NCBI GenBank assembly: GCA_964543995.1
Contig: CAZJBB010000002.1
Location: forward strand, 1-64,000
Direction: 5' to 3'
Origin: CAIXTV01 sp964543995
GTDB lineage: Bacteria; Bacteroidota; Bacteroidia; Bacteroidales; CAIXTV01
Length of the DNA: 64,000 nt
The notes below the pieces were generated by a model. That model searched no databases, was not told the origin of the DNA, and saw nothing but the letters and a program-made list of their open reading frames with translations. Every line of letters starts with the position of its first letter. Positions within the stretch are counted from its first letter, which is position 1. A program made the translations under genes and the position numbers. Positions 53,760 through 62,554 of this stretch are shown here, piece after piece.

Positions 53760-55531
53760 TGAAAAACAAAGTAGCGTTTGCTGTTGTAATCCTATGCTTT
53801 TTAAATTTGATTAAGATTTCGGCACAAAGCTTTGAAACCTATTATGAAAAATCAGGTTTTAAGAAAACAGCCTCCTATGACGAAGTGGTTCGCTATTGTA
53901 AATTACTTTCCAAATCTTCGAAATGTACTCAATTTTCTTTTTTCGGAAAAAGCCCACAGGGAAGAGGTTTGCCACTGCTTATTGTAAAAACCCCAAATCC
54001 TAATAAAACAAAAAAGGATAAACCTTACGTTCTCATTCAAGCATGCATACACGCAGGAGAACCTGATGGAAAAGAAGCCGGATTGATGCTGATAAGAGAC
54101 ATCATCACAAACAAAACGCTACAGCATCTTATTGAAAAGCTTAACATATTATTTATTCCCATTTTTAATGTAGATGGACACGAGCGCTTTGGTCCGTTTA
54201 ATCGCATCAACCAAAATGGTCCGGACTCTACCGGATGGAGAACCACAGCTCAAAATTATAACCTCAATCGAGATTTTATGAAGGCGGATGCCCCGGAAAC
54301 TCAAAGTTGGCTAAAACTATTTAACAGGTATAAACCGGTTATGGTTATTGATTGTCATGTTACCGATGGGGCTGATTATCAGTATTCATTAACTTATGGA
54401 TTAGAAAATCAAGGAAATATTCCTGCTCCTGTTACGGACTGGATTAATAAGCAATATTTGCCAACATTGGAGAAAAGAATGAATCAGTTAAATCTTCCTC
54501 TTATACCCTATATCTCTTTCCGAGAATGGCACGACCCTAGAAGTGGACTGGAAAGCTGGATTTCTCCACCCATGTTATGCAATGGTTATGTAGCGCTCCA
54601 AAATCGCCCTTGTTTACTTATAGAAACACACATGCTGAAAGATTATAAAACCAGGGTAAACGCGACGTATAAAATGATTGAAAATACCTTGAGCATCGTA
54701 AATGAGCGTATAGAATCGCTAACTGCATCTATTAAAGCTGCAGATTCGATAGTCATGAGCTCTGAATTTAGGAAACAGGAGTATGCCTTAGATTACCTCC
54801 CAGGAAAAGACAGTGTAATGATAGATTTTCTTGGTTTTGAGTATGATAGTAAGAAAAGTGATCTTTCGGGTGGACTCTGGTTTAGCTATTCAAATATACC
54901 GACTACATTTAAAATTCCATACTTCAATCAACAAATAGCCAATCAAAAAGCAAAACTCCCCGAAGCATACATTATTCCACCAGAATGGATTGAAGTAATT
55001 AATAAAACAAAACTTCATGCTGTACCTATGCACATTTTAAAGAAATCGGTTCAGATAAAAGTAAGCCTTATGAAATTTAAAGATGTGAAGTGGGATGCTC
55101 GCCCCTACGAGGGCAGGCAGAAAGTGCATAGTTTTACTTACGATACAGTGGAATCTTTTCAAACTTTTCCTGCGGGTTCGGTTGTTATCGATATGAATCA
55201 GCCTGCAGCCTTGCTTGCTGCGCATCTTTTTGAACCAAATGCTCCCGATTCTTATATTAAATGGGGATTTTTCAATACTATTTTTCAACAAAAAGAGTAT
55301 GCTGAATCCTATGTGATGGAAAAACTGGCTAGAGAAATGCTTCAGCAAAATTCCGAGTTAAAAATTGCGTTTGAAAAGAAAAAGCAAATGGATTCAAGCT
55401 TTGCCAGTAATCCGGAAGAAATTCTCAATTGGTTTTATGCCCATTCTCCATGGTGGGATCAAAAACTCAATCTCTATCCTGTGGGAAAAGTTTTTGATCA
55501 CTTAGAATTAAAGAAGCTTTTGTCGCAATAA
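53759..55531 (+). CDS. Secreted M14 family zinc carboxypeptidase
   Basis: 590 residues. GTG start at 53759 shares the G of the gpmA stop TAG. Signal peptide (VVILCFLNLIKISAQ). Zn ligands H98 and E101 (CIHAGEPDGKE) and H200 (VIDCHVTDG); N170-R171 (NLNRDF) binds the substrate carboxylate, and the catalytic Glu is in CLLIETHML. The last 250 residues form an extra domain of unknown function. It trims peptides outside the inner membrane, possibly of cell-wall or dietary origin. Confidence 0.88.
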   Translation: MKNKVAFAVVILCFLNLIKISAQSFETYYEKSGFKKTASYDEVVRYCKLLSKSSKCTQFSFFGKSPQGRGLPLLIVKTPNPNKTKKDKPYVLIQACIHAGEPDGKEAGLMLIRDIITNKTLQHLIEKLNILFIPIFNVDGHERFGPFNRINQNGPDSTGWRTTAQNYNLNRDFMKADAPETQSWLKLFNRYKPVMVIDCHVTDGADYQYSLTYGLENQGNIPAPVTDWINKQYLPTLEKRMNQLNLPLIPYISFREWHDPRSGLESWISPPMLCNGYVALQNRPCLLIETHMLKDYKTRVNATYKMIENTLSIVNERIESLTASIKAADSIVMSSEFRKQEYALDYLPGKDSVMIDFLGFEYDSKKSDLSGGLWFSYSNIPTTFKIPYFNQQIANQKAKLPEAYIIPPEWIEVINKTKLHAVPMHILKKSVQIKVSLMKFKDVKWDARPYEGRQKVHSFTYDTVESFQTFPAGSVVIDMNQPAALLAAHLFEPNAPDSYIKWGFFNTIFQQKEYAESYVMEKLAREMLQQNSELKIAFEKKKQMDSSFASNPEEILNWFYAHSPWWDQKLNLYPVGKVFDHLELKKLLSQ

Positions 55532-55544
55532 AAAACCGCGCTAA

Positions 55545-55580
55545 TAAAAAAGCCGTTAGGATATATGCTAACGGCTTTTT
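55545..55580. terminator. Bidirectional terminator
   Basis: AGCCGTTAG and CTAACGGCT form a 9-bp stem with an 8-base loop, flanked by A6 and T5. It serves both the M14 peptidase gene and the convergent Bax-inhibitor-like gene. Confidence 0.92.
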
Positions 55581-55589
55581 GAATTTCTT

Positions 55590-56315
55590 TTATTTCCTAT
55601 TCCCTAAGAAGCGGAGTAAGAATAAAAAGAGGTTGATAAAATCCAAGTAAAGTGTGAGAGCACCCATAATGGTTAGTTTTCGGGTAGATTCGCTTCCCAA
55701 CTCGGCAGAGGCTCCAATTCGTTTAATTTTTTGAACATCCCAAGCAGTTAAACCTGTGAAAACCAATACTCCGATAAAGCTAATAATATAGTCCATTTGT
55801 GAACTTTGCAAGAACATGTTTACCAAAGATGCAATGACGATTCCAATTAAACCCATAATCATAATTGAACCAAATTTCGAAAGGTCAACCTTGGTAGTAT
55901 AACCTGCCACTGCCATAATGCCAAACATTCCTGCCGTTATGGCAAAAGTAGTCCCTACGGATGCAGCTGTGTAAATTAATAGTATAAAGCTTAAGCTCAT
56001 CCCTGTGATGATAGAATACACTATAAATAAAACAGTCAATGCTCCGGCTGATAATTTATTAAAGCCCAATGACATCAATAGCACAAAACCTAGAGGGGAT
56101 AACATTACTAACCATCCTAAAGGCGACAAACCTGTTTCGCTAATAAGTAGTGATAGTAATGAGGGGCTGGATGCAAAATAGTAAGCTGTAACTGAAGTAG
56201 CTGCTAAAGCTAAAAACATCCATGAAAACACATTGGCAACAAAAGTTTTTGCCACGGTAATATTTTCAGCTTTTGGCTGAATTATTTGAAAAGGATTTTG
56301 ATTGTGCTCATTCAT
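55590..56315 (-). CDS. Bax inhibitor-1/YccA family membrane protein
   Basis: 241 residues from ATG 56315 (MNEHNQNPF), preferred over an upstream start at 56354. Seven membrane helices. The family features are FVANVFSWMFLALAATSVTA, GITGLTAWDVQKIKR-like text here (FTGLTAWDVQKIKRIG) and ALTLYLDFINLFLFLLRFLG. Bacterial relatives act as calcium-leak channels or modulate membrane protease FtsH. Last of a minus-strand group after queD and folE. Confidence 0.92.
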   Translation of the reverse strand: MNEHNQNPFQIIQPKAENITVAKTFVANVFSWMFLALAATSVTAYYFASSPSLLSLLISETGLSPLGWLVMLSPLGFVLLMSLGFNKLSAGALTVLFIVYSIITGMSLSFILLIYTAASVGTTFAITAGMFGIMAVAGYTTKVDLSKFGSIMIMGLIGIVIASLVNMFLQSSQMDYIISFIGVLVFTGLTAWDVQKIKRIGASAELGSESTRKLTIMGALTLYLDFINLFLFLLRFLGNRK

Positions 56316-56368
56316 ATATATCGGTTTTAAAATTTCAAAGGGTGGTTTTATCAATAATTATGCCACTT

Positions 56369-57007
56369 TCAGTGTAAATCGGCGCTGATAAGGTGCATAA
56401 ATTCTTGGCGTGTTTTGTCGATTAAAAAGGCACCGGTGAAGTCAGAAGTGGTGGTTACAGAATTTTGCTTTTGAATTCCTCGCATAGCCATGCATAAGTG
56501 TTGAGCCTCAATGACCACAGCAACGCCCAAGGGGTTTAAAGTGTTTTGAATACATTCTTTGATTTGCATGGTTAAACGTTCTTGCACCTGTAATCTGCGA
56601 GCAAATGCATCCACAATGCGCGGGATTTTGCTCAATCCAACAATATATCCATTGGGTATATAAGCTACATGCGCTTTCCCAAAGAATGGTATCATGTGGT
56701 GCTCACACATTGAATAAATTTCTATATCCTTAACCAAGACCATTTGTCGGTAATCTTCTTTAAACATAGCCGATCGTAAAATATCTTCAGGGACGAGGTC
56801 GTACCCGTGAGTTAAAAACTGAATGGCTTTTGCAACGCGAGTTGGGGTATCAATTAACCCATCTCTTTCCGGGTTTTCGCCAATAATTTTTAATATTTCG
56901 GTATAATGGGGTTTTAGCTTATCAATGAGCTCGTAATTGTATTGTTCTACCCTTTCGTATCCATCCATCATATTTTGCTTACCCATATCGTTCACGGAGT
57001 TATTCAT
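56369..57007 (-). CDS. folE: GTP cyclohydrolase I
   Basis: 212 residues. Zn ligands are in YSMCEHHMIPFFGKAHVAY and EAQHLCMAMRGI; DTPTRVAKAI and the IVGLSKIPRIVDAFARRLQV segment are typical. It converts GTP to dihydroneopterin triphosphate, precursor for folate and, through the QueD product, for queuosine. The gene follows queD by 48 bases, an arrangement pointing to queuosine. Confidence 0.96.
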   Translation of the reverse strand: MNNSVNDMGKQNMMDGYERVEQYNYELIDKLKPHYTEILKIIGENPERDGLIDTPTRVAKAIQFLTHGYDLVPEDILRSAMFKEDYRQMVLVKDIEIYSMCEHHMIPFFGKAHVAYIPNGYIVGLSKIPRIVDAFARRLQVQERLTMQIKECIQNTLNPLGVAVVIEAQHLCMAMRGIQKQNSVTTTSDFTGAFLIDKTRQEFMHLISADLH

Positions 57008-57055
57008 CGTCGTTATTATTTAGTTTTATTTTAGAAAATCAAAGAAAAAGAAATC

Positions 57056-57469
57056 TTAAGTACCAAAGTACTCAACGTAATTATTTTCGGTTTCACACAA
57101 TTTCACTGAATGCAAGCAAACCATTTCGTTGTCGATTTGAGGTTGAAGTTCATGAAAAATAGCCACAGCTAAATTTTCAGTTGAAGCGAGTTTCCCTTTC
57201 ATAAAATTAACCTCTAAATTAATGTTTTTGTGATCTATTTTCTCAATGACATAAAGGTTGATAATTTCGCTCAATTTTTTTAAATTCATCACAAAACCGG
57301 TATGAGGCTCCACTTCGCCTTTAATGGTAACCAGTAGTTCGTAATTATGGCCATGCCAGTTCGGATTAGAGCACTTACCAAATACTTCAAGGTTTTGGGC
57401 GTCTGTAAAATCTTCTCTAAAAATGCGGTGAGCTGCATTAAAATGCTCTTTTCGAGTGATGAACACCAT
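57056..57469 (-). CDS. queD: 6-carboxytetrahydropterin synthase (QueD/PTPS family)
   Basis: 137 residues. Zn-binding histidines in HFNAAHRI and NWHGHNYEL, and the catalytic Cys in GKCSNPNWHGH. GTGFVMNL-like text here reads HTGFVMNLKKL, and the Glu near the end lies in LCETENNYVEY. It makes 6-carboxytetrahydropterin from dihydroneopterin triphosphate, the FolE product. First of the queD-folE-BI1 group. Confidence 0.92.
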   Translation of the reverse strand: MVFITRKEHFNAAHRIFREDFTDAQNLEVFGKCSNPNWHGHNYELLVTIKGEVEPHTGFVMNLKKLSEIINLYVIEKIDHKNINLEVNFMKGKLASTENLAVAIFHELQPQIDNEMVCLHSVKLCETENNYVEYFGT

Positions 57470-57532
57470 AATTACTCTTATTTTTGCTTAAGCAAAGGTA
57501 ACAAATTTTCCGTGTTATTGTGCTTCGTCTAA

Positions 57533-58171
57533 ATGAAGAAATTTTCTATTACTTGGATTATATTCCTCTTCACTTTTTCAGCCAAGGCTCAGCTTCCATT
57601 AGTGTCGCAGTTTTTGCAACTGAAATTTCCTGAGAAATTATGGGCTTTGAAACATCTACAAAAAGCAAAAATAATCTATTATATTAGCCTTGAAGCCCGA
57701 AAAACGACTGACAGCTTAGCGAAAGTTTATTTTTTAGACGGCGATACGGACGGTGGACAATTGGATGCTTTTCGACATGGTTTTTGGATGGCGATGCTCA
57801 CCCGATATATGTCTCCAGAAGATTGCAAAACCTTGGGCATTGCACTTGAGAAATCAAATAACATTGATTTTAAGCGACGACAAAAAGATGAGCGCTCCCT
57901 TCCTGATAAAGCCGCTTCTGATATGGACTTATGGAACAATGAAATAGGGATTAAAATTGGATTAAGGTTCCCAGATATACCCATGGACTCTCTCCATAAA
58001 ATCATTTGCAGATATATTATAAATGGAGAAATGAAAGTGGTTAAGAAAAACAGTAATGGTGCCTCAATCGATCAAAACAACCGACTCATTCCTATTAAAA
58101 GTCTGCAACACACTTGGGATACTCCAAGATTGTTGGTGCCTTCAAATTTTGTAAGACCAAACGGATTATAA
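57533..58171 (+). CDS. Secreted protein of unknown function (DUF6973-like)
   Basis: 212 residues. Signal peptide (ITWIIFLFTFSAKAQ). Conserved-looking blocks are DGGQLDAFRHGFWMAMLTRY and DMDLWNNEIGIKIG, rich in His, Asp and Asn, resembling the DUF6973 family as I remember it. No known catalytic role. It converges with the next gene, overlapping by 6 bases. Confidence 0.6.
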   Translation: MKKFSITWIIFLFTFSAKAQLPLVSQFLQLKFPEKLWALKHLQKAKIIYYISLEARKTTDSLAKVYFLDGDTDGGQLDAFRHGFWMAMLTRYMSPEDCKTLGIALEKSNNIDFKRRQKDERSLPDKAASDMDLWNNEIGIKIGLRFPDIPMDSLHKIICRYIINGEMKVVKKNSNGASIDQNNRLIPIKSLQHTWDTPRLLVPSNFVRPNGL

Positions 58172-58774
58172 TGATAAAGCAGAAAGGACGATGATTGTAA
58201 ATACAGCAGTGGAATACCCGCTTATCAATGCATTATTAATTTTCCTAAGATTCGATTTTTTCTTAAACCCAAGGATGAAATAATGGTTGTTTTTTAAATT
58301 CTCCGGCAAATCCTTATACCTGTCAAGTGTTGGGGATTTGATAGTTACAAAAAAAGCATATACGGCCGGAATGGGAAGCGAAAAAAATCCCAAGGCACTT
58401 CCAGCGACACCAGAAAGTATTCCGCCAAAAGTAACCGGTTTCGAATAATAGTTTTTAATTGCAAATTGTTCCCCTTGAATAAAATATTTCATTTGTTCAG
58501 GTGTGAGACTAAAATAGGTTAATGAGTCTTGTTTGTAAAAAATTTTCTCCACACAATTGGTTCCGGAGACTGAAAAAACACCTTCATAGGATATTTTTTT
58601 TAGCTTTGTTTTTCCCCTTTTTTGAATCTCAATGGAAATATTATCCGAATTACAATTCAGCACCTTACCAATAATCTCTTTCCCATTTATGAAACGAATG
58701 GTGTCTTGAGCTTTGGAGGAATGTACGGAAAATAAAATAAAAGCAATAAGAACTTTACAAAGGGAATTCAACAT
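58166..58774 (-). CDS. Envelope protein of unknown function with two membrane segments
   Basis: 202 residues. Signal peptide (VLIAFILFSVHSSKAQ), a small beta-rich extracytoplasmic domain (DTIRFINGKEIIGKVLNCN ...), then two hydrophobic stretches (about 118-145 and 183-202). The first domain resembles the small barrel repeats seen in many Bacteroidota proteins where a surface sequence precedes membrane helices. Not recognised further. Confidence 0.6.
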   Translation of the reverse strand: MLNSLCKVLIAFILFSVHSSKAQDTIRFINGKEIIGKVLNCNSDNISIEIQKRGKTKLKKISYEGVFSVSGTNCVEKIFYKQDSLTYFSLTPEQMKYFIQGEQFAIKNYYSKPVTFGGILSGVAGSALGFFSLPIPAVYAFFVTIKSPTLDRYKDLPENLKNNHYFILGFKKKSNLRKINNALISGYSTAVFTIIVLSALSL

Positions 58775-58803
58775 TGGATTTAGTGCTAATGAAATAAAGG
58801 GCG

Positions 58804-59652
58804 CTATTTTGAGTAGGTAATCATTACGTCTTTAGAATGAATACTCAAGACAGGATAGGGTGAGTGATTTACCAATTGTTGAGCACTGTTTCCTAAAATA
58901 AAACTGTAAACATTTTTTTCCTGCTCAGTCATAATAGAAATCATATTTGCATCTACTTTCTTTGTATACTGTATGATATCTTCCGAAATGTTATCAGAAT
59001 TAATGATTTCAACCTGATGTTTTATGTTTTTTGCCAATAAAGCTTTTTCAACCTGCGAAACATAAGCTTCGGTTTTTTTTGCAACAGCTTTAATTTTAGA
59101 GCTTATGATTCCTAAAATAAAAATTTCAGCATGAAAGTGCTTTGCAATTTCAATAGTAAAAGGCACCTTTTGGCGTGTTAAGTCAGAATTGTCAATTGGA
59201 AGAACAATTCCTTTTAGAGGCTTTCTTACATTAATCCCACCACGAATGGTAAGTACCGGACAATGAGATCCGGCAATGATTCTATTGGCATTACTTCCGA
59301 TAAAAATCTCTTCAAACCCCGAAGCACCATGAGTTCCGGTTACAATCATGAATGCGTTTTTCTCCTTAGCTTCCGCATCAACCTCTTTAAATACCTTTCC
59401 TTCTCTAATTAGGTAGCTCATCTGCTGACCAATTAATTTAGGCTGATATTTTTTTAGCAATTCTTCAAATCGTTGAATTACAATATTTTCTATTTTTTCG
59501 CCTTTGTCTTTAATCAACTCACTACGACTGTTATTGCTTTTTACCCACAGGAGTTCAATATTATGTTTGGTTTTAATTGCTAAATCAATGGCATGTTCCA
59601 AAGAATTGATAGAACATTCAGAAAAGTCAATGGGTACAATAATTTCTTCCAT
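58804..59652 (-). CDS. Tandem universal stress protein
   Basis: 282 residues: two Usp domains. Domain 1 (1-143) opens EEIIVPIDFSECSINSLEHA and keeps the ATP-binding G-x2-G-x9-G-[ST] pattern (GTHGASGFEEIFIGSNA). Domain 2 (about 148-282) opens GIVLPIDNSDLTRQK and has a degenerate loop (ILGNSAQQLVNHSPYPVLSI). Involved in survival under stress; no operon partner. Confidence 0.92.
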   Translation of the reverse strand: MEEIIVPIDFSECSINSLEHAIDLAIKTKHNIELLWVKSNNSRSELIKDKGEKIENIVIQRFEELLKKYQPKLIGQQMSYLIREGKVFKEVDAEAKEKNAFMIVTGTHGASGFEEIFIGSNANRIIAGSHCPVLTIRGGINVRKPLKGIVLPIDNSDLTRQKVPFTIEIAKHFHAEIFILGIISSKIKAVAKKTEAYVSQVEKALLAKNIKHQVEIINSDNISEDIIQYTKKVDANMISIMTEQEKNVYSFILGNSAQQLVNHSPYPVLSIHSKDVMITYSK

Positions 59653-59737
59653 AAATTAAATAAGGTTTGTGGTCAATTTTATAATGAATTTTATTAAATA
59701 AACATAAAGATTTGAGTTCGTAAATGTATAAAATATT

Positions 59738-61324
59738 TCAATTTCCTTTCCTGTTACTTTGAATTAATTCCGGCATAACAAATTCCTTTTTATAACTTTT
59801 TAAGTTTTTCAATAAAAAAACATGTACTTTATCTGCAATTTGATGATTTCGTTCAATTAAAATGGTATCCACCGGAATCACCGAATCGAAAATTACTCCA
59901 TTTAAAACGTCAGGTTTGTGAAAATCGTGTTCTGAACATAAAAAAAATGCATCTTGTCCAATGGATAGGCCTCCTTTGGTTATATTGGTCCAAGCGTACT
60001 TATGAATTTGATCTAAAGATCCCACCAGAATCATGTTTTTGTGGATTTTACGACCCACATAGTACTCTTGATTCGCACCCGGAAACCATCGCCACGAAAG
60101 CAAGGGAGCATCTGGTAGAATGCGTTTTTGGTCGATTAAACGGGTATGTATGGCCTCGAATTTTTCTCCTGCTTGTTTCCACCCAAAAAGATCCAGTGTT
60201 AAATCGTTTCCGGTTATTTTTTTCGTTTGAAAGATTCCCGTTTTAATTTCGAAATAACCAAGAACACTTACCAAGAGTGTAAAAATCAATCCAAGCATTA
60301 TTGTATTTGGAAATATCAATTTCAACTTCTGAATTTCTTTTTTTTCAGCCAAATAAGCTGCCGGAAAAAACAATAAACTTACATATCCGGGACAAGCCCA
60401 ATGAGGAAGTGTACTCCGAAATAGCGAGAAAAAAAGCATTAATCCAACCATGGGAAGCCCACTTAGTAAAAGAAAAACGGATAGCTGCCTAGGAATAAAA
60501 TGTCGATTTCTGATAAGTTTATAAAGGGATATTAAAATTAAGAAAAACACAAAGGGATTCATATAGATAATTTCACCCAAGAGCTCCGTGCCGAAATAGT
60601 TAAACGTTAATCCTCGGCTGAAAAATCCCACCCTTTCGGTTTGGTAAGTAAAACTAATGAAATCGAATTTCAAATTCCAATAAATTACCGGTGTAAATAC
60701 CATAATGGATAATAATATCCCTATCCACAAAGGCATTTTCAAAAGCATTTTTCGATTATACATAAATAGAAAAACAACCACAGCCAGCCAAAGAAATACG
60801 GCATTATACTTTGAAAGCATGGCCAGTCCGATGACGGCCCCAATCCAAATAAAATAGGTGTTTTTCAACCCTGAGTTCAGATTTAATTTGATGAACTTTA
60901 TCATCAACAACAAACAAATCAACCAGAAGAAAATCATGGGTGTATCCGGTAAAATAAATACGCCGGTGATGATGCTTCCATAAAGTGAGGCAACAAACAA
61001 TCCGGATGCATATAAACCCGTTAAAGGATTTTTAATCTCGTTGCCAATTTTATAAACCAGTAGAATGTTGATACTTCCAAGCATAATGGAGGCCATTCGA
61101 ATAAAAAGCTCAGAATCAAAATATAGATTTAATGAAAACAGTTGTATTACCCAACCTACCATGGGTGGGTGGTCGAAATGACTAAAATCAGGGAAAAGGG
61201 CATAGGTCCAATAATACACCTCATCGTTGCCTAACTCGAGTGTAGCAGCCAAAAAAGCTCTGATAAGTGTGGATACAATAATAAGCCACAACAGATAGGT
61301 CTTTATTTTTTTATTTTCCGCCAT
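59738..61324 (-). CDS. Family 39 membrane glycosyltransferase (ArnT/PMT-like)
   Basis: 528 residues with about eleven membrane helices. D34-E35 in LGNDEVYYWTYA is the catalytic-site acidic pair of GT-C glycosyltransferases, followed by DHPPMVGWVIQ. The C-terminal periplasmic part (PDAPLLSWRWFPGANQEYY) resembles PMT_2 proteins. It transfers a sugar from a polyprenyl-phosphate donor to an envelope acceptor. No sugar synthesis genes are near. Confidence 0.85.
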   Translation of the reverse strand: MAENKKIKTYLLWLIIVSTLIRAFLAATLELGNDEVYYWTYALFPDFSHFDHPPMVGWVIQLFSLNLYFDSELFIRMASIMLGSINILLVYKIGNEIKNPLTGLYASGLFVASLYGSIITGVFILPDTPMIFFWLICLLLMIKFIKLNLNSGLKNTYFIWIGAVIGLAMLSKYNAVFLWLAVVVFLFMYNRKMLLKMPLWIGILLSIMVFTPVIYWNLKFDFISFTYQTERVGFFSRGLTFNYFGTELLGEIIYMNPFVFFLILISLYKLIRNRHFIPRQLSVFLLLSGLPMVGLMLFFSLFRSTLPHWACPGYVSLLFFPAAYLAEKKEIQKLKLIFPNTIMLGLIFTLLVSVLGYFEIKTGIFQTKKITGNDLTLDLFGWKQAGEKFEAIHTRLIDQKRILPDAPLLSWRWFPGANQEYYVGRKIHKNMILVGSLDQIHKYAWTNITKGGLSIGQDAFFLCSEHDFHKPDVLNGVIFDSVIPVDTILIERNHQIADKVHVFLLKNLKSYKKEFVMPELIQSNRKGN

Positions 61325-61406
61325 GATGGTATTGATGGTAAGCCATGCAAAATTAAGAAAACCTCTTAGGCTAGGTTCATTTTATTTTTTTAAAACATAT
61401 TTTCTC

Positions 61407-61414
61407 TAATTTTG
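61407..61414 (+). promoter_or_regulatory. -7-like box of the epimerase gene
   Basis: TAATTTTG matches TAnnTTTG and lies 12 bases before ATG 61427. No good TTG is present at the usual distance. It overlaps the alternative TTG codon at 61412, supporting the ATG as start. Confidence 0.45.
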
Positions 61415-61426
61415 AAAAAAAAAACA

Positions 61427-61837
61427 ATGAACATCTCTCATATAGAACATATAGGAATTGCTGTAAATAATCTCGAAGAAAGCATTCAATATTACGAAAA
61501 AGTACTAGGATTCACCTGCTATGCCGTGGAGGAAGTTAAAGACCAAAAAGTGAAAACCGCCTTTTTTATGGTGGGTCAAACGAAAATTGAGTTATTGGAA
61601 TCGACTGACCCTGAAGGTCCCATTGGAAAGTTTATTGAGAAAAAAGGAGAAGGAATTCACCACTTGGCATTTTGCGTGAAAAATATCGAATCAGCCATTG
61701 CTGAGGTTGAATCTAAAGGGATACAACTTATTGATAAAACCCCCCGTAAAGGAGCTGAAGGACTCGATATATCGTTTCTGCATCCTAAATCCACAAAAGG
61801 AGTACTCACCGAACTTTGCGAAAACAAGAACCTTTGA
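61427..61837 (+). CDS. mce: Methylmalonyl-CoA epimerase
   Basis: 136 residues from ATG 61427. Two VOC-fold halves: SHIEHIGIAVNNLEESIQYY and GIHHLAFCVKNIESAIAEV. Metal ligands: His in IEHIGIAV, His in IHHLAF and Glu in LTELCENK. It inverts (S)- to (R)-methylmalonyl-CoA for the mutase, fitting breakdown of Val, Ile and propionate together with the dehydrogenase at 40805. Confidence 0.93.
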   Translation: MNISHIEHIGIAVNNLEESIQYYEKVLGFTCYAVEEVKDQKVKTAFFMVGQTKIELLESTDPEGPIGKFIEKKGEGIHHLAFCVKNIESAIAEVESKGIQLIDKTPRKGAEGLDISFLHPKSTKGVLTELCENKNL

Positions 61838-61858
61838 TTTGGAGTTTTTAGGAGATTT

Positions 61859-62554
61859 TCATGAATCATAAAATAAAATACCTCCTACATCTTCTACCAT
61901 TCCATCGTATAGCTCAATAATTTCAATGGAAGCTTGTTCCGCTAAATTTCTTATTAAGCTTCCTGAAACATGGTGACGAAGCGAGCCACAAATAAATAAT
62001 CGGTTATTGTGCAATCCACAGGCTCCACCCCAAAATCCATGCGTAAAACCTTTTAGAACCACGTCTTGGTCGTTAATTAAATGAACACCATTCTCTGAAA
62101 CTTTCAATGAGTCATAGATTCCTTTATCTGCCGTTAGAAAGATGTTATTTGGGAAAGCAATTATATTACATGCAGCATACCCTTGCTCAACATGCAAGTT
62201 TGTCAATTTTCGGCAGGCTTGCAGTAAATGGATATCCGTATGTTTTAAATTATGAATCAGGTGATTAGAAGTGATTTTAGCATTGTAATATGCCGTTTTG
62301 GGATAGGCTAAACCTACCTTTGCTTTACCAAATTGAAATTCAATTTTGTGAAGTTGAAATTGATACAAGATATGAACCGGCAGATTTGGTGCAACAACAA
62401 AGCTTTGGTCAGGTAACTGTGCCATAAAAACATCAGGGTGACCACTGATAGCCAGGTAAGTTATCCCCACCGATGAAAATTCAATAAGTTCTCCAAACTC
62501 AGACAGTTTTTTCTTGACTCGCGCCGAAGCCATTTTATTAACGATAATCCACAT
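61859..62554 (-). CDS. DUF6873-like (GME fold) protein
   Basis: 231 residues from ATG 62554; another ATG at 62572 would add six. Segments SGHPDVFMAQLPDQS, GLAYPKTAYYNAKITSNHLI, VEQGYAACNIIAF, IFLTADKGIYDSL and KGFTHGFWGGACGLHNNRLF fit the DUF6873 family, assigned to the guanidino-group modifying enzyme fold. The end reads EDVGGILFYDS: the G-G motif is present but no Cys stands at the catalytic position of the GME enzymes. It overlaps the radical SAM gene by 17 bases, so translation is coupled. Function unknown. Confidence 0.7.
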   Translation of the reverse strand: MWIIVNKMASARVKKKLSEFGELIEFSSVGITYLAISGHPDVFMAQLPDQSFVVAPNLPVHILYQFQLHKIEFQFGKAKVGLAYPKTAYYNAKITSNHLIHNLKHTDIHLLQACRKLTNLHVEQGYAACNIIAFPNNIFLTADKGIYDSLKVSENGVHLINDQDVVLKGFTHGFWGGACGLHNNRLFICGSLRHHVSGSLIRNLAEQASIEIIELYDGMVEDVGGILFYDS

